DNA of 64,000 nucleotides, from the NCBI GenBank assembly GCA_003024785.1, contig PUQB01000046.1, forward strand, positions 186,001 to 250,000, in the 5' to 3' direction. Both the position numbers and the translations under genes were made by a program. The notes below the pieces were generated by a model that searched no databases, was not told the DNA's origin, and saw only the letters and a program-made list of their open reading frames with translations. Of the stretch, positions 1 to 12,604 are shown piece by piece. Each line of letters starts with the position of its first letter. Positions within the stretch are counted from its first letter, which is position 1. The stretch comes from Selaginella tamariscina (lineage: Eukaryota > Streptophyta > Lycopodiopsida > Selaginellales > Selaginellaceae).

Positions 1-1850
1 GGGTGATAAGGTGCAATACGAGTAAAGCCAAATGCTAGGCATTAATCCAATGTTCAATTTACACTAATTTGTCCTTCAGGTTCACGTGATGTGCATGCTC
101 CAAGTTTTGTGGGTGTGATTCAATATGGCGAACATAACAAAAGTACACAACTTGTGTGGACATGCCCATGTATTTTTACTTAACAAGTTTTCGTTAAACC
201 TTATCTAATTGACCTTGGCGCCAAGGTCTTTGTGATAAGGTTAAGAAATTGTTGTATGTTTGCTCTTATAAATGAGACCTAGGCAAAGTAGACCTCAGTG
301 CTGAGGATAACACCAGCTTTGTTGTCATCCAACTGGGACTGGATGGAGTTGACTTTTACTACTTGGGCATCGAGAGTGACCATTGTATACATTCAATCCT
401 TAATCTTATGCATAGCAAATGCCTTTAGCCCTTGGCGTCAAGGAGGATTACTAGTGTTTTGCAAGGAGAGCCACTTGGGTTTAGTGCCATGCTTGTTTCT
501 CCATTTGTGCACTATAGAAATATTTCCCCTAACTGCCCTATTGTGATACTCATTGTGTGAATATTGGCTCACTATTTACAAGCATGTTGCTTCTGCATGT
601 AATATAATTCATGCGTATCGCTTTGGAAAATATGTGGAGAAAGTCCCTAAGCATTTGCCTGACTTTTGGCAAGTTGCAAAGGGTACAAATTTGACAATTT
701 AGGAAATTGAATTTTTGAAAGGAGCAAGGTTCTCCCTTTCTATGGGGTCAAGTTCTTCTTTTCAACATTCATAAAAAGCACTCCCACATGCACCAGGTTG
801 AACATATCAACTACGCTCCTCTTCATGTACGCCCTTACAATGAAAGATGGAAAGCATATTAAAAGCAAGTGAAAAATCTCTGACAAGGCAAGCAAGAACA
901 TATCATGTGGGAATTTGATGAATGGTGAGCTAGTTTGGCACAAGGTAAATGGACTATTGGAGCAGGTATTTCATTTGTCTTATGATGATAAAGGTTTATG
1001 AGGAACATGTAGTGTCACTATCTCCCAGTACCCTCATGCTCCTACGACAAGTTCCAAATGAAAAAAGTCATAGTTACACGCCTTGCATGCATATGTATTA
1101 TGTTTTTGTCCAAAAACTATCCATGGATCTTTATGCAGATATATTCATACATAGACCAGCACTTTCTAAATATGAAGTGAACACACTTTTCTCTAAGGCA
1201 AATGTTGAGATTAATTGTGTCTGTTATCTTTATATTTTTTTTGCCATATAATTTACTATTATTAGATGAACGAGCACCATGTTCTCTAAATAATTATGTA
1301 AAGACTATTTGTTTGGCCACTTCTTGATTAATTGTGGGCGGTATTTATAAATTTGCTGAAATGTGTCCACTCACATAAAATTTCTTGGCACCAAAGATTT
1401 CTTGAGTAAATTTTTGAGAATATTATTCTATTTAGCACCGTGCAACACATGTATGGCGCAACCCGCTATTTAGTCGCTCTCCTATATAATTGGTCATCCT
1501 TCCCTAGGACTAACCATAACATTATATTGGAAATAATTAAATTAGTTATATTCATACGCTCTCATACTGAACAAATGGAACTCATTTTAATAAATATTAG
1601 CGAACTTCATTATTGGTCATCCTCCTTAAACCTTGTTTTATGTTGGTGTATCATAATTATCCCACAATAATTTAATTTATTAATTGATAAATTTATAAAT
1701 AAATACACTACGATTAATATAGAATGAATTTTTCTTTTTTGTTCATTAATTGTATGCTTATGTGTGCATAACTAAACTATAATATACATATTTTAATCTT
1801 ACATTTTTATTACAGTAAGTTAGTCATAACCTTTCCTTCTGCCCAACAAG
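1..1850. other. Gene-poor AT-rich region
   Basis: I see no gene here. Open frames are short, lack family motifs and have no convincing splice structure. Short inverted motifs occur, such as the palindrome around 217-227 (TTGGCGCCAAG). The stretch looks like old repeat-derived DNA, continuous in style with the repeats that follow. Confidence 0.5.
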
Positions 1851-1854
1851 GCAT

Positions 1855-2110
1855 AGGGTTAGGTTAAGGTAAGTATACTCACTAAAACTAAGGGATAGAA
1901 TTCCATGCAAGCCCACTTACACAATTAAGTAAAGGGGGGATGGCTCCGTCACATAAATAAAGGTAGTGTATATGTAGTGAGAGTTCATGAGTTCAAGAGA
2001 ATTATTCTCTTACTAGTGTAAGCTAAATTTGTGTTGTCAAGGCACAACTTTTTGTTGTGCCACCCTAACTTCCACACGACATGGGTACATCTCACCTTCG
2101 AGTTAACTTA
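1855..2110 (+). repeat. Dispersed repeat, copy 1
   Basis: This block reads, in order, a GGGTTAGGTTAAGG-like start, an 'actaaggga..gaattccatgcaagccca' section, an A/G-rich 'aagtaaagggggga' tract, 'cgtcacataaataa', then 'gttgtgccaccctaacttcc' and a 'gggtacatctcaccttcg' end. The same modules in the same order recur at about 3,080-3,370, and an inverted relative lies at 32.2-33.35 kb. It is probably a fragment of a retroelement or another mobile repeat. No coding sequence is preserved. Confidence 0.65.
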
Positions 2111-3079
2111 CTTTTATCATTAATAGGATTTTGCCCTTGTGACTGGTACATCACTTCTAAAGAGTTAATCAATTCTTTAATTTGTTAACCCTCTCACAAG
2201 ACTGCAAAGGATTGCCTAAGTTCACATTCCGTAAGAATAGTGGATGAGGGCTTGATTCGGCCACTTCATCCACACCAAGCTAGGAACGCTACTTGCAACT
2301 TGGTTAGCCCATGCATCCTGACTCACAAGGTGAGCATGGTTCAACAATGCTAGTAGTTGGCACTAAAGCTTTATGTTCTACCAAACCCTGCAAACATCCT
2401 CATAACATAAATTAACCAACAGAAATCTTAAATTTCATACTTGAAGAGCATGTCTGCTCGAGTGATATTTTCATCTACCAAGCAAGCTAGGTATTCAACT
2501 TCCTAGAATATATCTTAGCATAGCTTAGGTAGGCTCTTCCCCTCCATATGGAAGGCAAAAGTATTTCTCTTTCCAAAATAAATTTCCATTCTTCTCCTCC
2601 ATAATCTGTTATAAGGTAATCATTGGTTAGCCCGTAGATAGCCAAGGTGTTCTATACGCCACCAAACCCAACAAACCCAATTTATCTAATGACCAAAAGG
2701 GCAAACTACATCAGCAGAACTCTCTCCATGCGCACCCCTAGGGGGACTATCATAGTTTTATTATGACTTTTCTTTACTTTGGACGTTGATTGTTATTACC
2801 TATTGTACTATGTTGATGGACCTTAAATGTAATAGGAAACAGGCCCGCTTAGTGCACTTGGGTATTTGGTGATGATCCAGCCGGGTGTCATTAGATATTT
2901 GCAGGAAACTTTAGGCGAAGCTAAAACTTACCTTCTAGAAAACCCACCACCGATTTTGACATCCCAGTTAGGTTGATTGGTTAATGCAGATGAGTTTGAT
3001 GTGTCAAGTAGGGTTAGGAACATCCCTAGGGTTGACCTAACCCTAGTGTTTCCATAACCCATGCCCTTAAATCCCCACC
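2111..3079. other. Spacer between the two direct repeats
   Basis: About 1 kb separates the two direct repeat copies. I find no recognisable reading frame, gag, protease or polymerase motif. If the flanking repeats were terminal repeats, this would be a non-autonomous internal region, but no primer-binding site is evident. Confidence 0.4.
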
Positions 3080-3370
3080 CCCTCAGGTAGGGTTTAGGGT
3101 GGGAGTTAGGTTAATTAAACTCATTTCATTAACTAAGGGCTTGGAATTTCGTGCCAGCCCAATTACACATATAGAAAAAAAAGGGGGAGTGAGGGGGGGG
3201 GGGCTTCGTCACATAAATAAGGTAGAGTATGTAGTAGGAGAGCTCCTGGGTTCATGACTGAGTTCATTGCTCTTCTACCGGTGCAAGCTTTAGCTTGTGT
3301 CATTAAGGTATGACCCTCTGTTGTGCCGCCCTAACTTCCAGATAACAGGGGTATGTCCCACCTTCGGGGT
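3080..3370 (+). repeat. Dispersed repeat, copy 2
   Basis: This is the second direct copy of the family seen at 1,855-2,110. Shared modules include 'actaagggcttggaatttcg', the A/G-rich tract extended to a G run at about 3,191-3,203, 'cttcgtcacataaataagg', 'gttgtgccgccctaacttcc' and 'ggggtatgtcccaccttcgg'. The copies differ by many substitutions and small indels, so the duplication is not recent. Confidence 0.65.
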
Positions 3371-5910
3371 AGCTTACCCTTAATGTTAACGAATCCATGT
3401 CTGGGAGATCTTGTCGGAGTGCACGTTCCAAGGGTTAGAGGTTTGAGGCTTGTCTCTAACCTCCTCCTCCGTGTCAAGCTAAGAGCAACACTCACAGCTA
3501 AGCAAGGCACGTTCATGTCCTTGTCCATAAGAGTCACGTTTGTGGCACTTAGTGCAACTCTTAAATCTAAGGGCTATGGCATGATAGCCCACATCGTGGA
3601 AGGCAATGTCATATGGAGATGTGACACTGGACTAGATGTCACACGATATAATGTTGGAGGCACACCCTTTGGGGTTGTGGCATGGGGTTGTCACTAAGGG
3701 GTTGGATACTCTAGCAAACATGCAGGCTTGTGCTCATACTAGGGTTCTAAGCCTTGGGCATCTGCTCAAAGGAGGTTAGGTCTCGTAACTAGGTGTGCTT
3801 TGGCACACTTGGCTAGGAGGTGTTCTCCTTAGGATCTAAGGGTTGAACAACCTAAGCTCATTAACATAAGCCCTTTCATCAAGGTCATGTACTTAAAGTT
3901 ATCCAAACCCAGCCTAGCAAAACACTCATGTCCTCACTAAGTACTAGCCCTAAGTCTAGGGTATAACCTGGCCACTCAAACCCTCAAGGGTTAGTCATGG
4001 TTCAGAGTACCCCTTGTCGCCCTAAAGGGGTTGTACGCCCGGATGAGGGTGATTCCTTAAGGGGTAAGTGACGATGCCTTAGCTCTATCATAGGGTATGT
4101 GTAAGGCACATCTCCTTGATGAGGTTAGGGCATTAGCCTGTCTAGGTCTACTGGGAAAGGATCCTAAAGTCTACTCGGGTTATCCTCTAGGGTTCGAGGG
4201 ATAGTTAGTCTAGGGGACTTAGATTGGGACTTTGAGTCTTCTACCTAATTAGGCATCTGAGTTAGACTCTTGTGGTCATCTTGGAAGACTTAACATTGCT
4301 CACCCAGGGTGATGATGCCGAATGACCACTTGGCAGCCATGTGTTGCCACGTGTTGGCCCTTCGGGTTAAAACTCTGATAGGGACCCCCGGCATGTCTAT
4401 AGGTGGGCATTGGTAACAACACCATGGCGACTCCACGTTAAAGAAACACAACAGTCCACTTGTGCAAGGTTGAAACAAAATAGTGACAAGGAAGGTGCAT
4501 GAAAGAAGACAAAAAACAAAGGGGTGCTTGGTTAAAGCAAGCACTAACTATATGCATTAACATAATAATGTTAACTAGTTTGACCATGCAAGAAAAGACA
4601 ACAAAGGAAAATATTAAAGTGAAATAAAGACGTATAAATACGAATAAACGAAATGCATACTAGGGGCTACCAAGGTGATGGTTCAATTTTTCTCGTGACA
4701 GTGGTCCAAGACAAGAAAGAGGAAGTTATTTCTTGATGAATCAAGCAAAAGCAATGGATTTGAAAGGGAATGGGTAAAAGAAGAAAGTCTTATGTTGATG
4801 ACGAGTTATCTTGTTATTCAACTATGCCATTAGAAAAGGAGGCAAGATCAATACAAGTTATCTATTGTGACATTCTAGCACTAGGCAAAGCTGTACAAGT
4901 CCAAAATACACCAATTGATATACCCGAACTAAAGGCTAGAATTGAAAAGATTGTTCAGTTCCTGCAAACTAGCAAGGTATAGCTGACATCATCTCAAATG
5001 CGGGGTTATGATATGATAGTGGGAGATTTTCCAACTGGTATGTCCTAATAACTATAAGGCCATGCAGAGACTGTGACAAACTTATATTCCATGAAGAGGT
5101 CTTTCTTAACATGTTGTGATGGATTTTTCACAATCATGGCTTCATTATGGTTATTGGTCCCTGTGAAATTATCTGAAGCATGCATTTGAAGCAATTCATC
5201 GTGGTTCAAGAGTGGGATTTGCAAACTCCAATATCCACAGATGAGGATACGATGACAAAATCAAGGTAAGCATGCATGTTTTTCAAACAAAATTGGCATC
5301 AAGGGTGTTTTTGTGAAAAACACCTTGAGGAATGACCAATGCTGCCCTTAGTGCTGAGGTGTTAACACCCTCGATGCCAAGGCTGTCTGCAACTCCAATT
5401 TGTATTGATGATTTTGCTAATGATATTTGTGCTTTACATTGCAAAGCATTGATGTCCAAATGGTCATGCCAGTGTGAAGGGGAGATCACAAGTCTATTTC
5501 AAGCCCACTAGACATACGAACTAACGCCAGTGTAGAAAACATCAAATATCAAAAAATATCAAATGGGAAATACTAGTAGCACGATTGCGTGTATCAATTT
5601 CTTCCATTCTCTTAGTTATCACTTTTCTTCAAGCATTGGACTTAGAGAAATCAATTGAGCTAGCCAATATGCTTATAACGAATCTAACTAAAATGAACGA
5701 TTATGTCCTTGACTTGTTCATGGGGATTGAGAAAATGTTATTAGTTGGTATAGCAATGGGAATGAATATTTTTGGAGTAGACATGGACTTCATAATTTGC
5801 TCATATGTCATAAATATGATTTTGGCTAACCTTTTAAAGCCTTTGCATTCATCAGAAAATTTAGATCCCAAGAGAGAGGCTAGCAAAACATTATCTACTA
5901 GTACGAAATA
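3371..5910. other. Retroelement-like remnants, no intact gene
   Basis: This GC-richer stretch has short frames but no polymerase, integrase or gag motif that I can recognise. Around 4,380-4,440 the text 'ggcattggtaacaacaccatggcgactcc' resembles the 'ATGGCGACTCC' segment often found just downstream of the 5' LTR in plant Ty3/gypsy elements. That suggests a decayed retroelement leader. The small frame at 4,770-4,982 (70 residues) is unrecognised. Confidence 0.4.
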
Positions 5911-6000
5911 GAAGATAAAGAGAAAGTTAGTAACAAAATAGAAGATAAAGAGAAAGTTAGTAACAAAATAGAAGATAAAGAGAAAGTTAGTGAGAAAAAC
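5911..6000 (+). repeat. 30-bp minisatellite, three units
   Basis: Three units of exactly 30 bp begin at 5,911, 5,941 and 5,971. Each starts GAAGATAAAGAGAAAGTTAG. The first two units are identical, and the third differs only in its last nine bases. The flanking sequence is lysine-codon rich in one frame, but there is a stop in each unit, so it is not a coding repeat in that frame. Confidence 0.85.
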
Positions 6001-7969
6001 AAAGATCAAGGCGAATAGAAGGAAGAACTAGTACTTCTTCAAAAATAGGTAAAGAAGAAGAAATCTAGGGCACAAAAGAATAAGGGATTATAAGTTGGAG
6101 AACTAATAGCCCTGAAAAAATCCTTGTCCAATAAGAGAGAAAAGAGGAAGCATACAGAGTCACATGTGGTTGCTAGCACACACGATCCAAGAAAATCATA
6201 AGAAGTTGAGGAAGAAGTTCCAACCAAGAAGATGGAAAAGAACATTTCCTGAGATACAAAGGGTGAATAACATCACCAAAGGACATGATCAACAAATTGT
6301 GAGCTTAACAACAGTTCATCGCAATTGTTTAAGGTGAATTGGATTCACTTTTTTATTCATGTAAACAGTGTCATTTAATTAAATTACAAAATGATACATG
6401 TGTGCCAAAAGGACAACATTTGACGTGAAAATTATGTTCAGAATAACAAAACCAATATTAATAAATTGAACTTAGGCACTAAGGTATAAAGATAAATATC
6501 TTTGTTCATATATTCTGTATGTATGATTGCACACTCCTAGCACAACAGGCATACGACAAGCGTGCATAATAGTCACCCCCGTTATAAAGTGAAGTTTGCA
6601 TGCGAAGGTAAACCCTCTTTAATATTTCTGTATAGTATATAATTTGCATATTTGATTATACATTCAATATGTTGGGGAATGTAATGTTAGTGATTCTGTT
6701 AAGTGTGATTTTGCAACCATTTTAGTGTTTGGCTTCTTTCTCATATGTTTTGTGTTGTAGGAAAGAAAAGGTGTATGTATGTATATACGTCGTGGACCAT
6801 TATCTATCCCCATTCTCATGTATCTGTCTCAACCGAGTGCGCTCACACACAATTGGGGACGTACGGACCCCAATAACCCAAAACGAGGGGGTAAAAGATT
6901 ATTTGAAGGCATGACATCACCCAACACGTTAATTGTGTTAGAAGGATGTGGCTAACGAGATGACTCGTTATTAGGATTCAACCACACAGGACACACACAC
7001 ATATATGTATACGTGAGAGATTACAAATATAAAAACTAATGCATGAAGAGGGCGAATGAAGCATATGGATGGAGGGAGAAGTAGAAGTGGCAAAGAGAAT
7101 ACAAGTGACGTTAATACTGAGTGCCAAAGTATGATGTGTTGACAGACTTATCGAGGTCCTTTGAGTATGGGATGGCGTTGTAGAGAGCGAGGAGTTTAGA
7201 GGGTTTAAGGTTTGTGTTTGAACATTGCAAAATTAAGGCTCATCCCCAAGTTCTTGCTTTCTATGAGCAGCTCAAGCGGTAAGTACGAGTATACATTACG
7301 TTTGAAATGTTATTTTATATAGCATATATAATCTTTACTGATAATTTTATATTAAATGGTTTTTCAATGTGATTGAATTATAATTAAGACAGTGGTGTTT
7401 CTTCAAATTAAAGGTAAATTTATTCAAAACATATTATTTTCTTTTTAAATCTTTTTGAATTTTTCTTTCAAAGATTAACTAGAAGCTTACATTAACATAT
7501 AAATTATATCACATATACAAAACATAGATGGTAAGTATAGAAATAACTTCCGTCATAATCTAGCAATTTATATTTAAATTATAATTTATTTCCTGGTAAA
7601 CTATATAATATTTCCCAAATCAACTCAATACATATTTACATTTGTCACGACACAATTATAATATTTACAAAACTAAACATTTGACATTTCGATTTGATAA
7701 TTAAATATATGATCAAACTAAATTGTAATTATAATTTAAAATTTAATTTTTACTAAACATAGAATTATAAATATGAAATACTTATATAAATTAAATAAGT
7801 TAATTTTTAATAAATTATAGCATATTTATAGTTATGTACATATTCAAGTGGCATAAGTAGCCACAGAAATACATTTGCTGAAATAAAAGTTGTATATTTA
7901 TATATCACCAGACTCAAAAAAGTGTATGTCATATAAAGAGAAGGAGTGAAGAAAAAAATAAACAATTAA
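6001..7969. other. AT-rich non-genic region
   Basis: I see no supported gene. The last 300 bases (about 7,700-7,860) share a run of similar AT-rich text with 36,340-36,530, including 'aattaaataagtta.tttttaataaatt' and 'attcaagtg', which hints at a shared old repeat beside two F-box-like loci. Confidence 0.45.
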
Positions 7970-8990
7970 CTAATCACACCATGGCAAATGAGAAAAGTGT
8001 GAAAATGCATCTCCATCACCAACATGATAAACATAACTAGAGTCATACTTTATTGGCATCATCTCAAGACTATTGTCCACCTTTGAGTACCTGACTACAC
8101 TCTTGTCATAGTTGATCAGATAGTATACATCACCCGTGCCAAAGAAGTCACGCAGTGTGGTGAAGTATGCAACCATTGTTCTCACATTTGGACCACCATG
8201 GCTCTTGCAATATTAACTCCTTTCCTTTCAACTCAAGCATCTTCTTGTTACAACTTTGATAGAGAACAAGAGTTCCATTTGATTCCACTGGATAACACGC
8301 ATAATCCCTTAACTCGATGTTCAATTGCGTCCAAACCATTGTATGGATATTGTACTGCCATATCTTGATTATGAATGAAGAAGTTTCATAAGTCTGAACA
8401 TAGAGCATGTCCCCACACCAAAAAGGACTCTTGTTGAAAAGGAGCATCATTTTTGGCAAGCTGATTAAGGTCCAAGAATTCGTCTCGAAACAATACATTT
8501 TCAATTGATGTATATAATAATCCATAATAAATAGAACAAGTGCACCATTGCTAGAGCGTGCCAAGCACCCACTAGGATCTGGCAACTTGGGATGAAGTGT
8601 TGGATTACCAACATATAAATTTTGTTTCACAATTACTAAAATTGCATCTTCAAAGCTGCCAATCACATTGTATTCCGTATCAAACTTAGTTAAAGTAACT
8701 GGAAGATCTAGATAAACAGGCTTGTCTATTGTAAATTTGCACATCCATAATTTGTGATTATATAAAACCAGGTTGACAATTAATAAAATATAACCAGGAC
8801 ATTTTATAACTTTTAATTGTTTGCAACAATTCTTCCATATACGGGAAACACCGGAACATCGAATTAAATATTTCAAAGGTAAGCATTTCATTATCAAACT
8901 CACCAAATCTGGATCTTCTACCACCTTTTTGAATGGATTAAATTGCAAACAAAGTTTTTTGTTGCAGTAGGTTTCCTCCATTATTGTCAA
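7970..8990 (-). CDS. F-box protein, frame broken near the 3' end
   Basis: This is probably a substrate-recognition subunit of an SCF ubiquitin ligase. From the ATG at 8,990 (or 8,981) a 280-residue frame runs to 8,148. It has an F-box-like N-terminus at about residues 20-60 (DPDLVSLIMKCLPLKYLIR then CSGVSRIWK), followed by a propeller-like region with repeats such as CFETNSWTLISLP and WQYNIHTMVWTQL. The frame then stops, but a second frame overlapping at 8,148-8,185 continues with YFTTLRDFFGTGDVYYLIN and ends at 7,970. The overlap is only 38 bp, leaving no room for an intron, so a one-base indel lies between about 8,150 and 8,190. It is single-exon apart from this. F-box genes often decay, so it may be a pseudogene or carry a sequence error. 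Confidence 0.6.
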
Positions 8991-9001
8991 AACCTAAATT
9001 G

Positions 9002-9112
9002 ATTACCCTAACCTTGAACCAATTTATACCTAGGCATGATTTTTAAAGAGAATATATTACCCTAACCTTTAACCAATTTATACCTAGGCATGATTTTTAT
9101 TAAGGAGAATAT
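9002..9112 (+). repeat. 54-bp tandem duplication upstream of the F-box gene
   Basis: Two adjacent near-identical units begin at 9,002 and 9,056, each containing 'aaccaatttatacctaggca' and ending in AAGAGAATAT- or AAGGAGAATAT-like text. The unit is about 54 bp. It lies just upstream of the F-box start codon, in the likely promoter or 5' UTR, and looks recent because few positions differ. Confidence 0.85.
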
Positions 9113-10098
9113 ATTTTCAACCTTTCTTTTTTTTATTATTATTTATTAGTTATTCAGGGTAAAAAAGGTTGTAAAAAGGATATTTTTAAATATTCTTTAA
9201 GTCATACGTGTATATTATGGCAATATTTTTAATTGTTTATACATAACACATATGCTTAGCAAGCAGTCTATCGTTCCTATGAGTCCATTTATTAAATTAG
9301 TATTAATCATCTTATACTAAGATAGAGCATAAATATTAAATATATCCATGTAGACCATAAACATAGGAGAATTATTTGGGGGCAGAGAAAACAACATCAT
9401 TACGATTAAATATCAAGTGTGAAGTATAATTTTAGAATAAATTTAATTTGATGATGTTTTTTTTTTAAAAATCTCTAACAATAAAATAAATAGAAATGTT
9501 CAATTTGAATATTAATAATGGAATACATGCTTGAAGGTAAAATATTAATGATGTAGTCTATTTTAAAGATATGTTTTAATTAAATACCCATATGAATGGG
9601 TATATCTTACATCCATGCATATATACGCATACATGCATGAATATGTCACACACACACGCGCGCAAGGTAATGTGTTAAACTCAGTAAATGTAGATGTATA
9701 TTTATAATTAGTAGATTATCCTTGTTATCTCTCTCAAAACACACACGTATGACACACACGTACGCACGCATGAGTTTAGCAACATAAAAGAAATTTCAGT
9801 ACAATAAAATCATTCACAAACACGAAGATATTTTCTTTGTTTTTAAAATTTAATGCATGTGAGAGGCTTTTAACACATAAAATGAAACTTTTAAATATAT
9901 TAGTAAATTTAATAACTTTTAACAAATAAATATGATTTCTCATTATTTAAAACCATTACTAAAAGAATCAAGAACGTGAAAGTTTAATAAATAAATAAAT
10001 AACAGGTGATTAACAACCACACACACGTATGCACACACACAGATATATGTGTGTGTGTGTGTGTGTTATAGCTTCAACTATTGATTTACAGCAGCTAC
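9113..10098. other. AT-rich spacer with CA/TG microsatellites
   Basis: I see no gene. There are runs of CA at about 9,646-9,660 and 9,738-9,760 and a (GT) run at about 10,048-10,066. This is the intergenic space between the 5' end of the F-box gene and the 3' end of NAR1. Confidence 0.5.
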
Positions 10099-10994
10099 TC
10101 ACCAGTCTAATATCTTCTTCTGCTCTCTATTGTGGTAGTCCGTGTATAAGACTGGCATTGCTATTTTAGAAGCAGGCTCACCAAGCCATGAGCAGTACAA
10201 TCCCATCACAATTGGATTCTCAAATGGATCCTTCAAATCCACCTACATAATATAATAAATACTAAATTAAATTATATAAAAAATATTACCTCTTTTAAAT
10301 AGTTGCTTTCTAAGGTCTGAATAAACTCCTTAACTCTTCGCTGATCTTTATTTTTAATTTGACCACCTCCGTTGAGGCAACCACCCCCTGGGCATGCCAT
10401 AATCTCCAAGTAATCGTATTCACAATTCCCTGTCCGTAACTTTTGTACAAAGTTTGCTATGTGATTATTACCGTATATACACGCAAACCTCAGCCGTACG
10501 TGACCATCAACCTGAATTATAGAGTTTAATTAATCATTTAATTTTTTTTACAATTAATATATTTTACTATTTGATTATAAATTCCTATTTAATTAATTAT
10601 ACTAATATTGTTATTAAATAATGATTTAAATAGTTTATACAAACCTCTAGTTTGACTTCCCGAAAGTCGGCATTATTTCTCCTAACATTAGTGAACTCCA
10701 CCCGACCATTTCTTTCTTTCCCAAATAAATTTCTGGCAGCGTATTTAAATACACATTCTGCATAGCCTCCGGAGCCACCCGGGCCACCGTATAAATGGCC
10801 TTCTTCATCAACATTCGTTAATCTGCAATAAACTTGTTTAGTTTAACTTCATCAACGTCTTAGTTCTGAATCGTGTACTTACAATTTGTCTAAAGGTTGC
10901 TCCTCCAACGATACAAAGTCCACATTTCTTGACTACCAGGAAAAAAATATGTGAGTCGCACATTCATTCTCCCTCCTCCCTCCCTCTCTCTCTC

Positions 10995-11078
<84 letters not shown>

Positions 11079-12299
11079 ATCTTACTTGAAGAAGATCCAG
11101 AATTTCTCCCGAAGTCAACACCAAAGTCCAACTTCAGTCAAATTTAAACCCTCCTTTTCTACGGCAAACACGAAAGTCATCAACGATCTGCTTCCAAACT
11201 TCTTGTCATAGCATGGCATTACAGTCACATGGTTACATCTCAGGCCTAGGAAATAATTGCATATATTGTATTACATTATATAAAATATACGATTACATAA
11301 TATTATTATTACGTACCGGAGGCCCATGGAATAGCAAGCGTGACGTTTGATTACAGCACCCATAGCCTGCTGTGGACTTTTCACTTTACTTATATAAGGA
11401 AGGATATCGGGATGTTTCTTCTCAGCATAGCATATCCATCCTATATATATATATTAATATTAGAAATAACGATATTTAGTATATGACAAATAGTTATATA
11501 TATATATATTAAATACATTATATTCTTACCCGGACAAGCGGAGGTTAATACGGGAAGCCGAGCATTTCCCTGTTCTTGCTCGTTATACCGGTTTATAAAC
11601 TCCGCACAGGATTCGATTAAGGATAAATCCCTGCTGCAGCTAGTGTCAAAGACGGCTTTGACACCTAATGACTTGAAAAACGTTGTAAGTTTCCTGAAAA
11701 CCTGATAACTTGCATAAATAAATATACCAATATGTAGATAACTAAATAGCTTACTTGCAACTGTGAGATCCCATAGAAAGTGGCAAAGGAGGCCCTAGAT
11801 TGTGGAGAAAGTGACACAATAACTTGCTTATTTCCTTTGGATAATTGACTTAAGAACTCTCCTGTACTTTGTTGTTGTACCAAGACCGTCTCTGCTGTTG
11901 TGATACATCCGCTGAAACATTCACAAGCACTACTATATCAAAATCAGATAACAATATGAGCATTTACGTTTAATTTTATAATAGAAAACTAGATATTAGA
12001 AGAATATCCTCTCCTCAAAACTGATAAATCTATTAAAATGTAATAAAGGTTACCTGCAAGCCAAGCAGTCGTGAAGCGTGATCTTGACTGGCTCCTCAGG
12101 AACCCGGGAGTGTACTTTGACCGTACCATATTCCTAACAAAGAAATGAAATAAACTGAGGTTTTGAAAATAAAATGAATTAAAGAAGATTAGATTACCTC
12201 AGAGGGTTCAAGTTTTAGTTTTTTCTTGTTGTCTAGAGAAACAACGCAGGCCTGCGATGGTCCAATCCAGTCGTTGACACCACTAACTTTTACCGCCAT
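10099..12299 (-). CDS. NAR1: NAR1-like cytosolic Fe-S cluster assembly protein
   Basis: This encodes an iron-only-hydrogenase-like protein of the CIA pathway, which helps deliver Fe-S clusters to cytosolic and nuclear apoproteins. Ten exons give about 460 residues, close to plant NAR1: 12,198-12,299; 12,054-12,133; 11,755-11,911; 11,530-11,701; 11,317-11,440; 11,086-11,245; 10,883-10,932; 10,645-10,822; 10,290-10,511; 10,099-10,242. The N-terminal Cys in [13 protein letters not shown] (residue 18) and CLACSGC (57-63) are the ferredoxin-like ligands. TSACPGW, MPCYDKK and [14 protein letters not shown] are hydrogenase-like cluster motifs. All exon phases join correctly. Exon 6 carries six extra bases, each extending a local homopolymer, near positions 11,122, 11,129, 11,174, 11,182, 11,197 and 11,233. 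With them ignored it reads as a normal NAR1 segment. It sits directly beside a CT/CA microsatellite. Confidence 0.92.
10983..11079 (+). repeat. CT/CA compound microsatellite in NAR1 intron 6
   Basis: A CT-rich tract (about 10,983-11,053) runs into an AC tract (about 11,054-11,078). On the gene strand the intron therefore begins almost directly with GT and then GA repeats. It directly borders exon 6, the exon with six extra bases. Confidence 0.9.
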
Positions 12300-12532
12300 T
12301 GCTGCTGCAATTTAGGGCAGACAAAGTAGCCCTAAAATCATTCTTTTATTTCGTAATTAGGAATATACTAGGTTTAGGAAAATGATCCTGCCACATGGCT
12401 AAAAGCTAGTGGTTCAGTATCGTTTTTTTTAATCTAAACCGTCCGAACAACCCGAAGTGCAATTTCAAGGTCACCAAGATCGGAAGCAAGCCCTGAAAAG
12501 TAACCTGTGTTTAAGAAGTTTATTTAAGTTCC

Positions 12533-12604
<72 letters not shown>
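12300..12604. other. NAR1 upstream region and CT/TA microsatellite
   Basis: This holds the likely NAR1 5' UTR and promoter. A (CT)n tract at about 12,535-12,581 is followed by (TA)n at 12,582-12,604. No other feature is evident. Confidence 0.6.

Noticed and set aside
1855..3370. Intact LTR retrotransposon bounded by the direct repeats
   Set aside because: The spacer is only about 1 kb, no gag-pol or primer-binding site is seen, and the repeats lack clear TG...CA ends.
3353..3697. 114-residue plus-strand frame near the dispersed repeat
   Set aside because: It begins inside the repeat, lacks known motifs and is overlapped by an equally long reverse frame, so it looks like chance.
5701..6245. 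Minus-strand Phe-rich frames resembling membrane segments
   Set aside because: Their hydrophobicity comes from reading the A/G-rich 30-bp minisatellite and its flanks in reverse; no start context or homology supports a gene.
10890..11211. Ser/Leu- and Glu/Arg-repeat reading frames in the CT/CA tract
   Set aside because: These are translations of a microsatellite inside a NAR1 intron and its neighbouring exon in wrong frames.
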